Origin: Knoellia sp. S7-12
Lineage (GTDB): Bacteria; Actinomycetota; Actinomycetes; Actinomycetales; Dermatophilaceae
Assembly (NCBI RefSeq): GCF_040518285.1
Contig: NZ_CP155449.1
Coordinates: 62,001-126,000, forward strand
Direction of reading: 5' to 3'
Length of the DNA stretch: 64,000 nucleotides
This document shows, in pieces, positions 31,231-41,234 of this stretch. Both the position numbers and the translations under genes were made by a program. Position 1 is the stretch's first letter. Every line of letters starts with the position of its first letter. The notes beneath the pieces are model-generated. The model saw nothing but the letters and a program-made list of their open reading frames with translations, did not search any database and was not told the DNA's origin.

Positions 31231-34105
31231 TGGAGCCCCCGCCCTCCGCATCGTCATCGACTACGGAAGCCGGGATTACGCTCTTCTTGAGAGCCTCTAG
31301 GCCGTAGGCCTTACGGACATCGATACCTTCGCCGTAATGAAACTCCTCCATTAGCGGAAGAATGGACGTCTGCCAGATCCGAATGAGACCGCCGTCAGTA
31401 GCCGCTGCTGGACGCATGAAGTAGGACGGCCCGACCTTGAAGTCATCGTCCGGAATGCGAGAATTGAGCTCGTCCATCAAGTCAGCCATGTCAGTTGGCC
31501 TGCCCTCGTCCTGCAACCATCGCCGCAGCAGACCGCGGATGGGTTCCGCCGAAGGATGCAGTGACTCGAACGCGAAGCGACGTCGCATCGCAGTGTCCAC
31601 AAGCGCAATGGAGCGGTCGGCGGTGTTCATAGTGCCGATAATGAAGACGTTCTTAGGTAGCCTGAACCCTCGGTCCTCCTCGTCGGCGTACATCAGGTCG
31701 ACTGTCTGGTCGCGGTATTCAAGGAGGAAGTAGAGTTCCCCGAACACCTTGGCAAGATTGCCTCGATTTATCTCGTCAATAATCAGAACGTACGGCGTGT
31801 TGGGGTGGTCGAGGGCCTGATCGACGATGCGCCGCATCGGGCCGGCCGTCAACTTGAAGCCACCTTGAGGTGTGGGGCGGTACCCCTCAAAGAAGTCTTC
31901 GTAGGAGTACGAAGGGTGGAACTGGACAAGTTTCGCGTTGACCCCGGCGATGTGCCGCGCCAAGGCCTGCGCCAGGTAGGTTTTGCCAGTTCCCGGAGGC
32001 CCGTAAAAGACTAATTGAGGCCGATCTCGCAACAACTCGATGCAGTTATCGAGCCAACCGATGTCTATGTGCAGCTGTGAGGCCAATTCCTCACTCGCCG
32101 GAGGCAAGACCGGTTCGCGAGCTTTTACGGCCCCGAGAGTGCCATCCAGCAGGGAAACCAGCACGGGCAGCTCTTGTGTGAGGTCGTGTACGTCGTACTG
32201 AACGTTAAGGACGCTAGCGAGTGCACTCGGCAAGGCACCGACCTCGAAACCATCCTTGGGCTCAAGCCAAGTGACGCCCCGCTGCAACGCAGCGCCGTCA
32301 CGCGGGCTATCGATATACATTGCCGGTCCGGCGATCTCGCCGAGGTAGAGCCGGTCCCCTGTAGTCGAGGCGATGAAGTCGCCCTGCTGCATCCGGCTAA
32401 GAAAGTCGTGTACTTGGTCCAGCTTCTCATTGCGTGCACTGTAGGACGTATGGCCGAAGTCCTCGTCGATTACCGGTCGAAGTTCGTCGCGCGTCATTCC
32501 GTCACTGACTTCTCGCAGACGCGAAACCCCCAGCGAGACGAACCCGTGTTGAAGCCACAGTAATGAACGCTCGTTCCGCCCTGCGCCCGGACGCACCATC
32601 CAAGCGCGCCGCTTCACTGCTTCCTCTTCCGGCACGCGATCGCCGCGCCAAGTAGCGAAGGCCGCTCGATCCGACCGGGACCACTCGGTACCTGGTTCGT
32701 AGGCTACAACAGCCCACAACAGGCCTTGAGCGTCCAAGAGGTCAGTTAGTTCGATTTCATGGTCAGGCGCCCGCTCCAACACCTCCGCGCACAGGGTCAG
32801 CAGGTCGTCATACCGAGCTGACGCGGAAGTGCCCTCGCTGGCCTGGCCTGTAAGTTGCAAAGCCTTCTGCACCGGTGTTGGACGGTACGGCGGAAAACGT
32901 GCGAGGTCGCGCCCCATGAGGAGGACAGAACCGACCGCCGTCGCTTCCCCAGGCGAGAACTTGCCACTCGCCTGAGCCTTCAACGACTCGTAAAAGGCAG
33001 TCAGCAGGGAGGGGTCCGGCTCGCCATCCCACAACAGGTGAATGGACTGGAGGAACTGCTGCGGGTCGGCATCCAGTTGGTTAAAGACCGCGATTTTGGT
33101 GAAGTGGCTCAAGAGATTGCTGTAGTTGAGCGCTTGACGAAGCCTCACCGGCCAACTTGGGTCGTCGGCGAGCAGCAGCTCGCGTGCCACGCTCAATCTC
33201 TCGGCCATCTCGATTTTGTACTGGCGTTCTCGAGACTCGAGGTCGAACGACGTGGCAATCTTCGCCCCCCACGACATGAAGGTCTGCCATGCGTCCGGCT
33301 TGTAAGTGGTGGACGACAGGGCTTTGGGGTCCCATTTCTCGCGGTAGGGCGCTTGGTAAAGGTCCACCGGCTTGCCTGCCTCAGCAGAAAGCGCGTCGTA
33401 GATCGTCCGAAGGTCTTCGTCGATGTCGCCGAGTCCTGACAGCCGGTCCGCAAATGCCTTGCGTATCTGGGTGCGGTGGTCACTATTCGCGATCGGCAGG
33501 TAGAACTCCGGGAACAGAAGGTAGAGCAGGGTGTGTCGTTGCGAGGGCGCGTTGACGGTCTTGAACCCGTCCAGTTTGTCGCGGAACGCCTGCGGATTCT
33601 CCAGCAGGGCGGCACGCTCGGCACTCCCCAGGGCCAGGAGTCCGGCGGTCACCTGGACGAGGTAGCTGAGCTGCCAGTAGCGGCGGGTCTTGAACGCGAC
33701 ACCACCGTTGAGCACGCCTAGATCAAGGGCTTGGTCGAGAACGGCGGGGAAGTCACCGCTGAAGCCTCCCAACGTGAGTGGCACCCGAATGCACGAGCGC
33801 TTCTTAGCGCTGGTGTAGTCACTCAACGGGAGGAGGTCCAGCGCGTAGAGCTCGGCGAACAACTGGATCGCACCCGGCGAACACGGAGACATCTGCTTGA
33901 CGAGCTTGTCATCGAAGGAGGCGCCCGTGATGTCGGGCTGGCCCACGAAGTGCTGTACGAGCTCCTCCGCGTTCTCTACGGTCCAGATCCGCTCGCCGGG
34001 CGTCAGGACCGAGTCGTTGTGGGCGAGCGCCCGCTTGAACTCAGCACCCGCTAGCTCAACGGCCGGCGCCCCGGGGCGTGGACTCCTGTAACCAGTCTCA
34101 GTCAT
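31208..34105 (-). CDS. mcrB: McrB-like AAA+ GTPase with modified-base reader domain
   Basis: A 965-residue protein (ATG 34105; GTG 34111 adds two residues). Residues 1-450 are an unusual helical N-terminal region. Residues about 480-650 look like an EVE/PUA-type reader domain, with RAWMVRPGAGRNERSLLWLQ and FVSLGVSRLREVSDGMTRDE. The rest is the McrB AAA+ motor: Walker A GPPGTGKTYLAQAL near 700, DEINRGNLAKVFGELYFLLE near 775 and the diagnostic GTMNTADRSIALVDTAMRRR. McrB binds modified DNA and uses GTP to drive cleavage by McrC. The two large N-terminal domains make this longer than E. coli McrB and should set its specificity. Confidence 0.9.
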   Translation of the reverse strand: MTETGYRSPRPGAPAVELAGAEFKRALAHNDSVLTPGERIWTVENAEELVQHFVGQPDITGASFDDKLVKQMSPCSPGAIQLFAELYALDLLPLSDYTSAKKRSCIRVPLTLGGFSGDFPAVLDQALDLGVLNGGVAFKTRRYWQLSYLVQVTAGLLALGSAERAALLENPQAFRDKLDGFKTVNAPSQRHTLLYLLFPEFYLPIANSDHRTQIRKAFADRLSGLGDIDEDLRTIYDALSAEAGKPVDLYQAPYREKWDPKALSSTTYKPDAWQTFMSWGAKIATSFDLESRERQYKIEMAERLSVARELLLADDPSWPVRLRQALNYSNLLSHFTKIAVFNQLDADPQQFLQSIHLLWDGEPDPSLLTAFYESLKAQASGKFSPGEATAVGSVLLMGRDLARFPPYRPTPVQKALQLTGQASEGTSASARYDDLLTLCAEVLERAPDHEIELTDLLDAQGLLWAVVAYEPGTEWSRSDRAAFATWRGDRVPEEEAVKRRAWMVRPGAGRNERSLLWLQHGFVSLGVSRLREVSDGMTRDELRPVIDEDFGHTSYSARNEKLDQVHDFLSRMQQGDFIASTTGDRLYLGEIAGPAMYIDSPRDGAALQRGVTWLEPKDGFEVGALPSALASVLNVQYDVHDLTQELPVLVSLLDGTLGAVKAREPVLPPASEELASQLHIDIGWLDNCIELLRDRPQLVFYGPPGTGKTYLAQALARHIAGVNAKLVQFHPSYSYEDFFEGYRPTPQGGFKLTAGPMRRIVDQALDHPNTPYVLIIDEINRGNLAKVFGELYFLLEYRDQTVDLMYADEEDRGFRLPKNVFIIGTMNTADRSIALVDTAMRRRFAFESLHPSAEPIRGLLRRWLQDEGRPTDMADLMDELNSRIPDDDFKVGPSYFMRPAAATDGGLIRIWQTSILPLMEEFHYGEGIDVRKAYGLEALKKSVIPASVVDDDAEGGGSNGAFDAG

Positions 34106-34129
34106 GGCCACACTCTCTCAGCGACGACG

Positions 34130-34813
34130 CTAGCGCGTGTAGTAGTCGACGCGACCCCGTGCGTGGTCGACCAGGTTCGAACGAAAGGGGAGGTCTGCCG
34201 CCCAACCGACGAGCTTCGCCTCGAGAGTCAAGTCAAGTCGTCCAATCGCAGCAAGCGCATCGAAAGTGCGACCTCGAGGTTCCTTAAGGACCAGCTCGTC
34301 AAGGCGATCGAGAGGATGACCGCTGGTCGCGATCGTCCAGTACTCGTCTGCATCAACCCCCAACTTGCGGAGTTCGATCGTCATTGCACGGATCCGCCCC
34401 ACTAACTCGTTCGTTACTGCGACTCGTAGCGAGCCGACAGCCGCTATCTGCAGGGAGGACGCCTCGCGTTCATTTTTGCGAATTCCCGCTTTACCCGTGC
34501 CTTCCGGCAACTGCGTCAACACCGATTCCAAATGATGTGTGGTTGCCTCGCTCAGGTCGGGGCGGTGCAGCATGGATCGGATCGCGCCTCGCGTCTGGCC
34601 AGCATATGGGCCAGCACGGTCAACATCCCCCTCAACGATAGCTGCGAGAACTGCGCGATAGTTTGCAACAAACCCAGACGAATTCTTTCCTAGTTCTTCC
34701 ATGATCTGCCGCCCACCGAGATTCGGACGTCGAAACACTTCGCCTAGCAGGCTCGCGTCGTCGCGTAAGATAGCCTCGAGTTCTTCACGGACTGCGCGAC
34801 TCGGAGAATTCAT
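34130..34813 (-). CDS. Hypothetical protein upstream of mcrB
   Basis: A 227-residue protein from the ATG at 34813, which has a GAGGGG ribosome site 7 nt upstream. The frame is open further upstream but without a better start. It is helical, charged and lacks membrane segments. Motif-like parts are GGRQIMEELGKNSSGFVANYR and VGRIRAMTIELRKLGVDADE, with an ending VDHARGRVDYYTR. I do not recognise the family. It is 24 bp before mcrB on the same strand and shares its A+T-richer composition, so it is probably an accessory of the McrBC system. Confidence 0.65.
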   Translation of the reverse strand: MNSPSRAVREELEAILRDDASLLGEVFRRPNLGGRQIMEELGKNSSGFVANYRAVLAAIVEGDVDRAGPYAGQTRGAIRSMLHRPDLSEATTHHLESVLTQLPEGTGKAGIRKNEREASSLQIAAVGSLRVAVTNELVGRIRAMTIELRKLGVDADEYWTIATSGHPLDRLDELVLKEPRGRTFDALAAIGRLDLTLEAKLVGWAADLPFRSNLVDHARGRVDYYTR

Positions 34814-35347
34814 TGTGACGCCCCTCGGCATGGGTCCCGTACCTATCGCCCAAGAGTAGGGCGTGACCCCAGCCCAAACGATCGGAACGGCGCCGAAACT
34901 CGGAATGGCCTCGTTGCGTAGTGACGCGCACGACCTTGAACTGCAGCAAGGCGCCGTCGACAAGCAGTCGGGCACCAACGGACGCAGGTCGTAGGACACC
35001 AGCGTCGATCCCGAGGCGAGGCCGCCCAGCCCCAGATCCTCACGTCGATGACATCGGTGTCGCAGGGGGTCACGGCCCTGTGGTCTGCTGTGTTGCTCTT
35101 CTACCGTGCGTTGCCGGCCCCAGCAACCGGACAATCCGACTGGGCAGCCGTTGTGGCAGCCCGGGAGGATTGGGCTGACCCAGATTCCCAAGATCGGTTG
35201 AGGGTCGTGACGGACAACTAGGCGAGGTCCCCACCACAGGGCGCGCGTTTGCTGAATTGACCTCTATGAGATCAAGAGCGCGGCTTCGCCGCGCCGACTG
35301 CGGGCGGTGCCGTTCTCGCCGTCCTCGTCGACCGCGTGGAGCGCGAC
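34814..35347. other. 534-bp gap between the two defence cassettes
   Basis: No convincing gene. The minus strand is open through much of it in the frame of the gene at 34130, but without a start or family resemblance. The segment nearest 34813 should contain the promoter of the McrBC operon. The part around 35250-35340 could be decayed coding DNA. Confidence 0.5.
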
Positions 35348-36541
35348 CTAGCGGCCACGCTCGACTAGCCTCTGGGCCTTGGAATCGTAGACGTAGCGGA
35401 CGATGTCCCCAGAGATGATCAGGTCGATCGCCTGGTCGATCACGCCCCTCGGGACGATAAACCATTCGGACGGGTCGTAGTTGCGACCTTTGCGGTCGAC
35501 TTGGGTCAGATCTAGCCGGACCTCCGCGAACACGCGGTGAAGGAGGTTCTCCAGAGCTGACGCCTTGAGGTTGTACGTGCGGTATGTGGCGACCACCTCG
35601 ACGGGAGCCATCAGGTACGTCGGCGATTTCACGGCGTTCTTGATCCGTCTTTCAACCGAGTCGCGCGAGAAGCCGATCTTGTGCAGGTCCTTCAGGGCGG
35701 CGATCTGGGGGTCATCGCTGAGAGATTCCAGGACATAGATGTAGCCGCTGACCTCGTCGTCGGTGAGGATCTCGGGAACGTCGGTCTGGACGATGATGTG
35801 TCCGTCCTCGTCGCTCAGCCTGATTCCAAGGGACTGGCGGTACATCGAGGACTCGGTGCCGTTCTCGAAAACGCACCGGAGCCGTTCACGCTTGTTTTCG
35901 CGCACGGTGGTCTTCTTGTACTCGGTTTCTCCGACCTCAGCGATGAACAGCATGACGCCGTTGAGCACGAAAAATGCCCCGGGCACAATGTGGGTCATGC
36001 CTGAATATGGCAGCAGCTTGCTTGTGCCCTCCTGCAGCTCGACATGCTTCTGCTTGAACAGCGGCTCGTACTGCTCGAAGTCCTGCGCCTTGGTGCGTCG
36101 GGCAACCTCACCGCTGTCATGGACTTGGCGGCGTACCGGCAGGTCTGAAACGTCCAGCAGGCCCGACTCATCCCCGAGCAGGTCGATGTCGTCGCTTCCG
36201 AGCAGGTCGTCGATCGACGCCGGCCCCTCGGGCTTATCCAGTAGGCCGAACTCGTCGAGCTCCATCAGAGCCGCAATCTTGTCGTCGCTTGCGAGGATAC
36301 CGTCCAGTCGCGCGCCGAGCTTGCGCTCGGCGATCTCCAGCGTCGTTGAGCTCGGGACCCGGCCGTGAGCACGCCGGAACTCCACGACCTCCAGGAAAGC
36401 CCGCTCGAGCCGGTCACTGGCGGTAACCTTGGCCGCCTTTTCCTTGGTGTCGAGCAGACCGTCGATGTCGGAGTCGAGGATGGCGTCGATGCTGGTCGGG
36501 AAGACCACTTCGACCGGTCCAGTGCCCTCACTCTCACTCAC
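35348..36541 (-). CDS. GIY-YIG-like (T5orf172/MUG113) nuclease protein
   Basis: A 397-residue protein overlapping the helicase gene by 4 bp. The N-terminal 150 residues are acidic and helical, with repeats of a D-x-LL(G/D) type (IDDLLGSDDIDLLGDESGLL). The C-terminal part around residues 255-345 has the T5orf172 form of the GIY-YIG fold: SGYIYVLESLSDDPQIAALK, then LHKIGFSRDSVERRI, and the later ENLLHRVFAEVRLDL where the catalytic Glu and Asn are expected. It completes a three-gene methyltransferase-helicase-nuclease cassette. Nuclease activity is inferred from the fold. Confidence 0.78.
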   Translation of the reverse strand: MSESEGTGPVEVVFPTSIDAILDSDIDGLLDTKEKAAKVTASDRLERAFLEVVEFRRAHGRVPSSTTLEIAERKLGARLDGILASDDKIAALMELDEFGLLDKPEGPASIDDLLGSDDIDLLGDESGLLDVSDLPVRRQVHDSGEVARRTKAQDFEQYEPLFKQKHVELQEGTSKLLPYSGMTHIVPGAFFVLNGVMLFIAEVGETEYKKTTVRENKRERLRCVFENGTESSMYRQSLGIRLSDEDGHIIVQTDVPEILTDDEVSGYIYVLESLSDDPQIAALKDLHKIGFSRDSVERRIKNAVKSPTYLMAPVEVVATYRTYNLKASALENLLHRVFAEVRLDLTQVDRKGRNYDPSEWFIVPRGVIDQAIDLIISGDIVRYVYDSKAQRLVERGR

Positions 36542-38523
36542 GACTCGTCAGCCATCTGCGTCGCTCGCGCCGCAGCGTCGCGTTCCTGCTTCTTTCGCTG
36601 CAGGAACAGCAGCACCTCGGCGTATCGCTTCTCGGTCGGTTCATCCGATCGCACGTTCGGCTTGCGGCCGTTCACCTTGGCCCACTGTTGGATCTTGGGC
36701 CATGCCGCGAGGGCCTCCTCCTCCGTGATCTCCACTCGGGTCGCGGTGATGGCGTCGGAGATGATCCGAAGCACTGACGGCGTGACGGACTTGGAGATGA
36801 CCTCGAAGGCCCGTTGGAACGGGTTGACCGAGTCGATGAGGTTGATGTTGATGTCGTCGATGTTCACGAACTTCTCGGACATTTTGATGAACCGCTTGTC
36901 GCCGACCTCGCGTACCTCGCCGTTCTTGATGACCGAATCCACCACGACCTGCTGGCGAAGCTCCTCGACCTGCGACTCGTCCAGGTCGGGGTAGCGCTCC
37001 CGGATGATCTTCGGAATTAGCACCTTATTCGTCGTCTCCGGGTCTGCGGAGCCGATAGCTGCCTTTGCGAACGTGTCGTCCTGCAGGATGGTGGCCTTAA
37101 GGTCGTTGAGATCGGTCTCGACGATCTGCTTCACACGCTCCGTCGATGGCTCCTTGAACCCCTTGATCCTGATGACGCCCGGCGGGGTCGGCTCGTCGTC
37201 GCCGAGGCGCTTGGTCTTGAACTCGAAGTTCTGCGCCAGTACCTGCTCCATCAGGAGCGATGCGGTGATTGCCTTGAGCATGTTGTTCACCGACACCTTC
37301 ACCTCGGTCTGCGAGGCGTCGGGTTCGGCGATCAGGTTCGTGAACTGGGCATGCTCCTTGTGCGGGGAGTCACGGGTAACGCGGCCGATGATCTGGATCA
37401 CTTCGGTCAGCGAGGCCCTGTAGCCGACGGTGAGGGCGTGCTCGGCGAAGGGCCAGTCGAAGCCTTCCTTGGCCATCCCGAGTGCGAGGATCACGTCCGC
37501 GGCGTCCCGGTCTTTCGAGGCGACCGTGGAGAGATAGTGCAGGGTGTCGGCGCGCTTCTTCTGGTCGGTGTCGTCCACCAAGTCAGCCAGGCGCAGGATC
37601 ACTCCAGTATCGGACCGGCGGATGCTAATGATCCCAGTATCAGGGTCGGTCGACTCTACGTGGCCGATCGCGTCGATGATGAACCCGACCTCCTCGATCT
37701 TGTCCTTGGTGGACTCGCCCGAGTTCACGTTCGGGATGTGGATGATCGTCTTCTTGTCGAGATCGAAGACCTCGCCGATCGCGTCGGTGTAGCGGCCCTG
37801 GTAGAAGTGGTGGCCGATGCCGAGCGAGTGCAGGTGCTCGTACCCGTTGAGCTGGTCGTAGTAGTTGAACGTGACAGGCGTGAACCGGGCCTCGTCCTCC
37901 GCCGACAGCACCGGGACCGAGTCGCCGCGGAAGTACGAGCCGGTCATCGCGACGATGTGCACATCCGAGCCTTTCATGACTTCGCGCAGCAACGCACCGA
38001 GGCGACTGGACTCGACGTCCGCGGAGACGTGGTGGAACTCGTCGATCGCTAGCACGGTGCCGTTGAACGCTTCGGGGGCGACCTTCTCGAAGGCGAACCG
38101 CAGCGTCGCGTGCGTACACACCAACACGGCGTCCGGGCCGTTGAGGAAGTCGATGAACGCGCCGACCTTGCCCTGCGAGGAGCCGGGGTCGCAGAGGTTG
38201 TGCTCCGACTTGACCTCCCAGTCGGCGAAGAACCCGAACTTGGTGAGCTCGGTCGAGGCGAACGACGCGCCGATCGACCGCTCGGGCACCGCGACGATGA
38301 CCTTGCTCCGACCCTGGTTGTAAAGCTTGTCGAGGCCGACGAACATCAGCGCACGCGACTTGCCCGAGGCTGGCGGAGCCTTGACCAGCAGATGCTGGGC
38401 GTCGCGCACGGCGAAGACGCGCTGCTGCATCTCTCGCATGCCCATCGCGTCGGTGTTCACCGACCCGCCCGTGCGGGCGTAGGTCACATCGACGACGTTG
38501 ATCGGCCTCTTGGTCGCGTTCAC
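36538..38523 (-). CDS. SF2 DEAD/DEAH-box helicase of the restriction-like cassette
   Basis: A 661-residue SF2 ATPase. Walker A-like KAPPASGKSRALMFV is near residue 49, motif II is AIDEFHH near 170, motif III MTGSYFRGD follows, and the C-terminal RecA domain has DVILALGMAKEGFDWPF and the arginine finger in IGRVTRDS. A 200-residue C-terminal domain of unknown type follows. The layout matches helicase subunits of ATP-dependent restriction systems that translocate on DNA. It overlaps both neighbours by 4 bp (ATGA), so all three cassette proteins are made together and probably act as a complex. Confidence 0.9.
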   Translation of the reverse strand: MNATKRPINVVDVTYARTGGSVNTDAMGMREMQQRVFAVRDAQHLLVKAPPASGKSRALMFVGLDKLYNQGRSKVIVAVPERSIGASFASTELTKFGFFADWEVKSEHNLCDPGSSQGKVGAFIDFLNGPDAVLVCTHATLRFAFEKVAPEAFNGTVLAIDEFHHVSADVESSRLGALLREVMKGSDVHIVAMTGSYFRGDSVPVLSAEDEARFTPVTFNYYDQLNGYEHLHSLGIGHHFYQGRYTDAIGEVFDLDKKTIIHIPNVNSGESTKDKIEEVGFIIDAIGHVESTDPDTGIISIRRSDTGVILRLADLVDDTDQKKRADTLHYLSTVASKDRDAADVILALGMAKEGFDWPFAEHALTVGYRASLTEVIQIIGRVTRDSPHKEHAQFTNLIAEPDASQTEVKVSVNNMLKAITASLLMEQVLAQNFEFKTKRLGDDEPTPPGVIRIKGFKEPSTERVKQIVETDLNDLKATILQDDTFAKAAIGSADPETTNKVLIPKIIRERYPDLDESQVEELRQQVVVDSVIKNGEVREVGDKRFIKMSEKFVNIDDININLIDSVNPFQRAFEVISKSVTPSVLRIISDAITATRVEITEEEALAAWPKIQQWAKVNGRKPNVRSDEPTEKRYAEVLLFLQRKKQERDAAARATQMADES

Positions 38524-41234
38524 TGGCGTGCGCCCCTTGTCTTTTTCGCCGGGGCCCTCGTGGCCTCAGCGGCAGTCATCGCCTCATACATATCGAACAG
38601 GTCCGACAGTCGCTGCTCGTCGGTCTCGTACCCATGCTTGGAGTAGATCGAGTCGACGAGTGCATCGACCTCGGCGTGGGCCGTTCGCAGGTCATCCGGC
38701 ATCAGATCAGGGTCATAAAGCTCTGCGAGGGTCTTCTCGCAGTGGTACTCACGCACGTCAAGCACCCGCAGCGCCGCGACGGTGAGATGCTCCTTCACCT
38801 CATCGGTGAGCGGCGGGACGGGGAAGCTGTTGTAGACGATCGTGTTCGAGTAACGGAAGTCCGTCTTCATCTGGCCGCCCACGGCTCCCAGCCAAGCCAT
38901 GTGCATGCGCGAGGACAGAAGCGTGAAGAGCCAGGGCTCAGCTTCGTACACAGCGAAAGCCAGGTCCGAGATCACGGTCTCCGGCCCCAGATAGCCGAGC
39001 GGCATGTACTCTCGCCGAGCCGACGACACCTTCGGAACCAGAACGTAAGGCACGAACTGATGGCTGCGATACCCGAATCGCCACGGGACCGTGGCGAGGT
39101 CAGCCGTAGCAGCCCTCTTGCTACGTGCTCGGAAGTCTGCGACGCGATCTGCGCGCGCGGCGATTTCCGGATTTGCGAACGCGGCCTCCTTGTCGCGATC
39201 AGGGATCCAAAGCGCGTAGCGGTCGCGGCCACTAATGAACTCATCGGAGCCGAGGAACTCCTTGACGAAAGGCGCGGCGGCCGGCTGACTCCTAAGTCGG
39301 TGCGCTTCTTCGGAACTCAGGATCAGATGGCCGCCGTCCAGTGGCATGCTGCCGGAGGCCATCGCAGGGAGCCCGTTTCTCGGCTTGGTCGACTTCGCGA
39401 TGTAAACCGACGACGACGCCTCAGCCAGGTACCCGTTGATGTTCTTGGCCTCGATCTGCAGTCCGTCGGTGTAGATGTACTTTGCCCCCGGCCGTTCCAC
39501 GCGGAGGTTGATGACAGCGACTGTCACACCTGCGTTGCGCTTGGCATTGTTCTCCCACTTGAAGGACGTGTAGGCGTAGCCGATCTCGATGCCCTTGGCG
39601 AAGATCATCGGGAACATCAGTCCGACGTGCTCGCCCTGGGAGACAGAGTTCGTCGTGACGAACGCGAGCTCAGCGCGGGTATTATTGATGTAGTCGGCAC
39701 CCTTCACGAACCACATCGCGATGTAGTCGAGGTTCTTGCCGAAGGGACGGTTGCCGAAGACGAACGGGAAGTCGGCCTTCATCTCCGGCGTCTGTGCCTT
39801 CGCGCCCTTGTACGGAGGGTTCCCGATCAGGTAGATCTCGCCTCCGTCGTTCCGGCAGACCGTGTTCCAGTCCACGCGGGTCGCGTTCCCCTGCTGGATC
39901 TGGCCGGTCTCCTTGAGCGGGATCAGTGGGATGGAGACGCCGAACTTCTCCTTGAACTCGGTGTTCATCTGGTGCTTGGCGATCCAGAGCGACAGGATCG
40001 CGATCTCAGTGGCGAAGTCAGCAATCTCGATGCCGTAGAAGTTCTCGATGCTAATCCTCGACTCGGCGAACAGCACCTGGTGCTTCGGGTCGAGCTCGGC
40101 GAGGCGCTCCAGGATTGCGTGCTCGAGCTTGCGCAGCTCCTTGTAGGCGATGACGAGGAAGTTGCCGGACCCGCAGGCAGGGTCGAACACCTTGATCGCG
40201 CTGATCCGATCGAGCAGCGCTTCGAGCTTGCGGACGGAGTCGAAGCCGACGTCTAAATGCTCACGGAGGCCGTCCAGGAAGAGCGGCTCGATCGTCTTGA
40301 GGATGTTCGGAACCGAGGTGTAATGCTGCCCGAGGTCGCTGCGCTCGTCGGGGTTGACGACCGCCTGGAACATCGACCCGAAGATGTCGGGGTTGATCTC
40401 GCTCCAGTTCAGCGTCCCCAGCGAGATCAGCAGGTCGCGTGCGGCTTTGGTGAACGCCGGCACCGTTTGCCCAGACTCCATGGCGAAGAGCCGGCCGTTG
40501 ACGTAAGGGAACGAGGCCAGATGGGTCGGCTTGTCGGCCGGGTCCTCGGTGTCCAGCGCTATAAACAGCGCCGCCAAGAAGTCGTCCACGTCCGACCCAT
40601 CGGCCTGGGTGTGGGAGCCAACGGCGTTGGTGAACTGCCCTTCGGTGAAGATGCCAGTGTCCTCGGCGAAGAAGCAGAACAGCAGCCGGGTGAAGAAGAT
40701 GTTGAGGGTGTGGCGGCCGTTTGAAAGCTCCAGGAGGCCAGGGTTGGCGGCCAGCAGCTCATCGAATAGCTTGCCCATCCGCTCGGCGGCCTTGACGTCC
40801 GCGTGGGCCTCGGAGACGTACTGGGCCTTCTCCATGCCCGCCCAAGGCAGGAAAAACGTGAAGTATTGGTCGATGTCCCGGATCGGGATCATCAGGTTCT
40901 CGCCGGTCTTCGTGTCGACGGCGAGCAGCTCGTCGTAGTCAGTGACGATCACGAAGCGGGTGCGATACCGGACAACCGTCGGCGAGGTCTTCAGCTCGTC
41001 GATCACCGCGAGCGGGTCGCCCGTGGTCTCCTTGAAGTAGACGACGTTCTTCTGCGCGACTTCGGTCGCCTTGTCACCCGCGACGCTGAGCGAGCCGTTG
41101 CGCAGTCGCGTGACATTGCCCTGAGGCTTTCCATACGCGAGTAGCAGGTCGAAGATGAACTCGCAGTCGTACGACTCGCGCCCTCCGAGAGGAGCGACTC
41201 GCTCCTCGACGGCCCTCAGGTTGAGCCTCACCAC
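38520..41234 (-). CDS. MmeI/YeeA-type class I DNA methyltransferase
   Basis: A 904-residue protein. SAM motif I is VFDPACGSGNFLVIAYKELR near residue 348 and the catalytic motif IV is LIGNPPYKG near 471, an N6-adenine (or N4-cytosine) gamma-class arrangement. The helical domain before it (IFTEGQFTNAV, then LNWSEINPDIFGSMFQAVV) and the target-recognition-like C-terminal 300 residues match MmeI/YeeA enzymes. The N-terminal 150 residues lack the E-x-K nuclease site of true MmeI, so this subunit probably only modifies; cleavage would be left to the GIY-YIG-like partner. First gene of the cassette. Confidence 0.92.
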   Translation of the reverse strand: MVRLNLRAVEERVAPLGGRESYDCEFIFDLLLAYGKPQGNVTRLRNGSLSVAGDKATEVAQKNVVYFKETTGDPLAVIDELKTSPTVVRYRTRFVIVTDYDELLAVDTKTGENLMIPIRDIDQYFTFFLPWAGMEKAQYVSEAHADVKAAERMGKLFDELLAANPGLLELSNGRHTLNIFFTRLLFCFFAEDTGIFTEGQFTNAVGSHTQADGSDVDDFLAALFIALDTEDPADKPTHLASFPYVNGRLFAMESGQTVPAFTKAARDLLISLGTLNWSEINPDIFGSMFQAVVNPDERSDLGQHYTSVPNILKTIEPLFLDGLREHLDVGFDSVRKLEALLDRISAIKVFDPACGSGNFLVIAYKELRKLEHAILERLAELDPKHQVLFAESRISIENFYGIEIADFATEIAILSLWIAKHQMNTEFKEKFGVSIPLIPLKETGQIQQGNATRVDWNTVCRNDGGEIYLIGNPPYKGAKAQTPEMKADFPFVFGNRPFGKNLDYIAMWFVKGADYINNTRAELAFVTTNSVSQGEHVGLMFPMIFAKGIEIGYAYTSFKWENNAKRNAGVTVAVINLRVERPGAKYIYTDGLQIEAKNINGYLAEASSSVYIAKSTKPRNGLPAMASGSMPLDGGHLILSSEEAHRLRSQPAAAPFVKEFLGSDEFISGRDRYALWIPDRDKEAAFANPEIAARADRVADFRARSKRAATADLATVPWRFGYRSHQFVPYVLVPKVSSARREYMPLGYLGPETVISDLAFAVYEAEPWLFTLLSSRMHMAWLGAVGGQMKTDFRYSNTIVYNSFPVPPLTDEVKEHLTVAALRVLDVREYHCEKTLAELYDPDLMPDDLRTAHAEVDALVDSIYSKHGYETDEQRLSDLFDMYEAMTAAEATRAPAKKTRGARQ

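Noticed and set aside
35348..41234. BREX or DISARM system
   Set aside because: No PglZ, BrxC, DUF1998 or phospholipase-D gene; the trio is restriction-like and does not meet the definition of either system.
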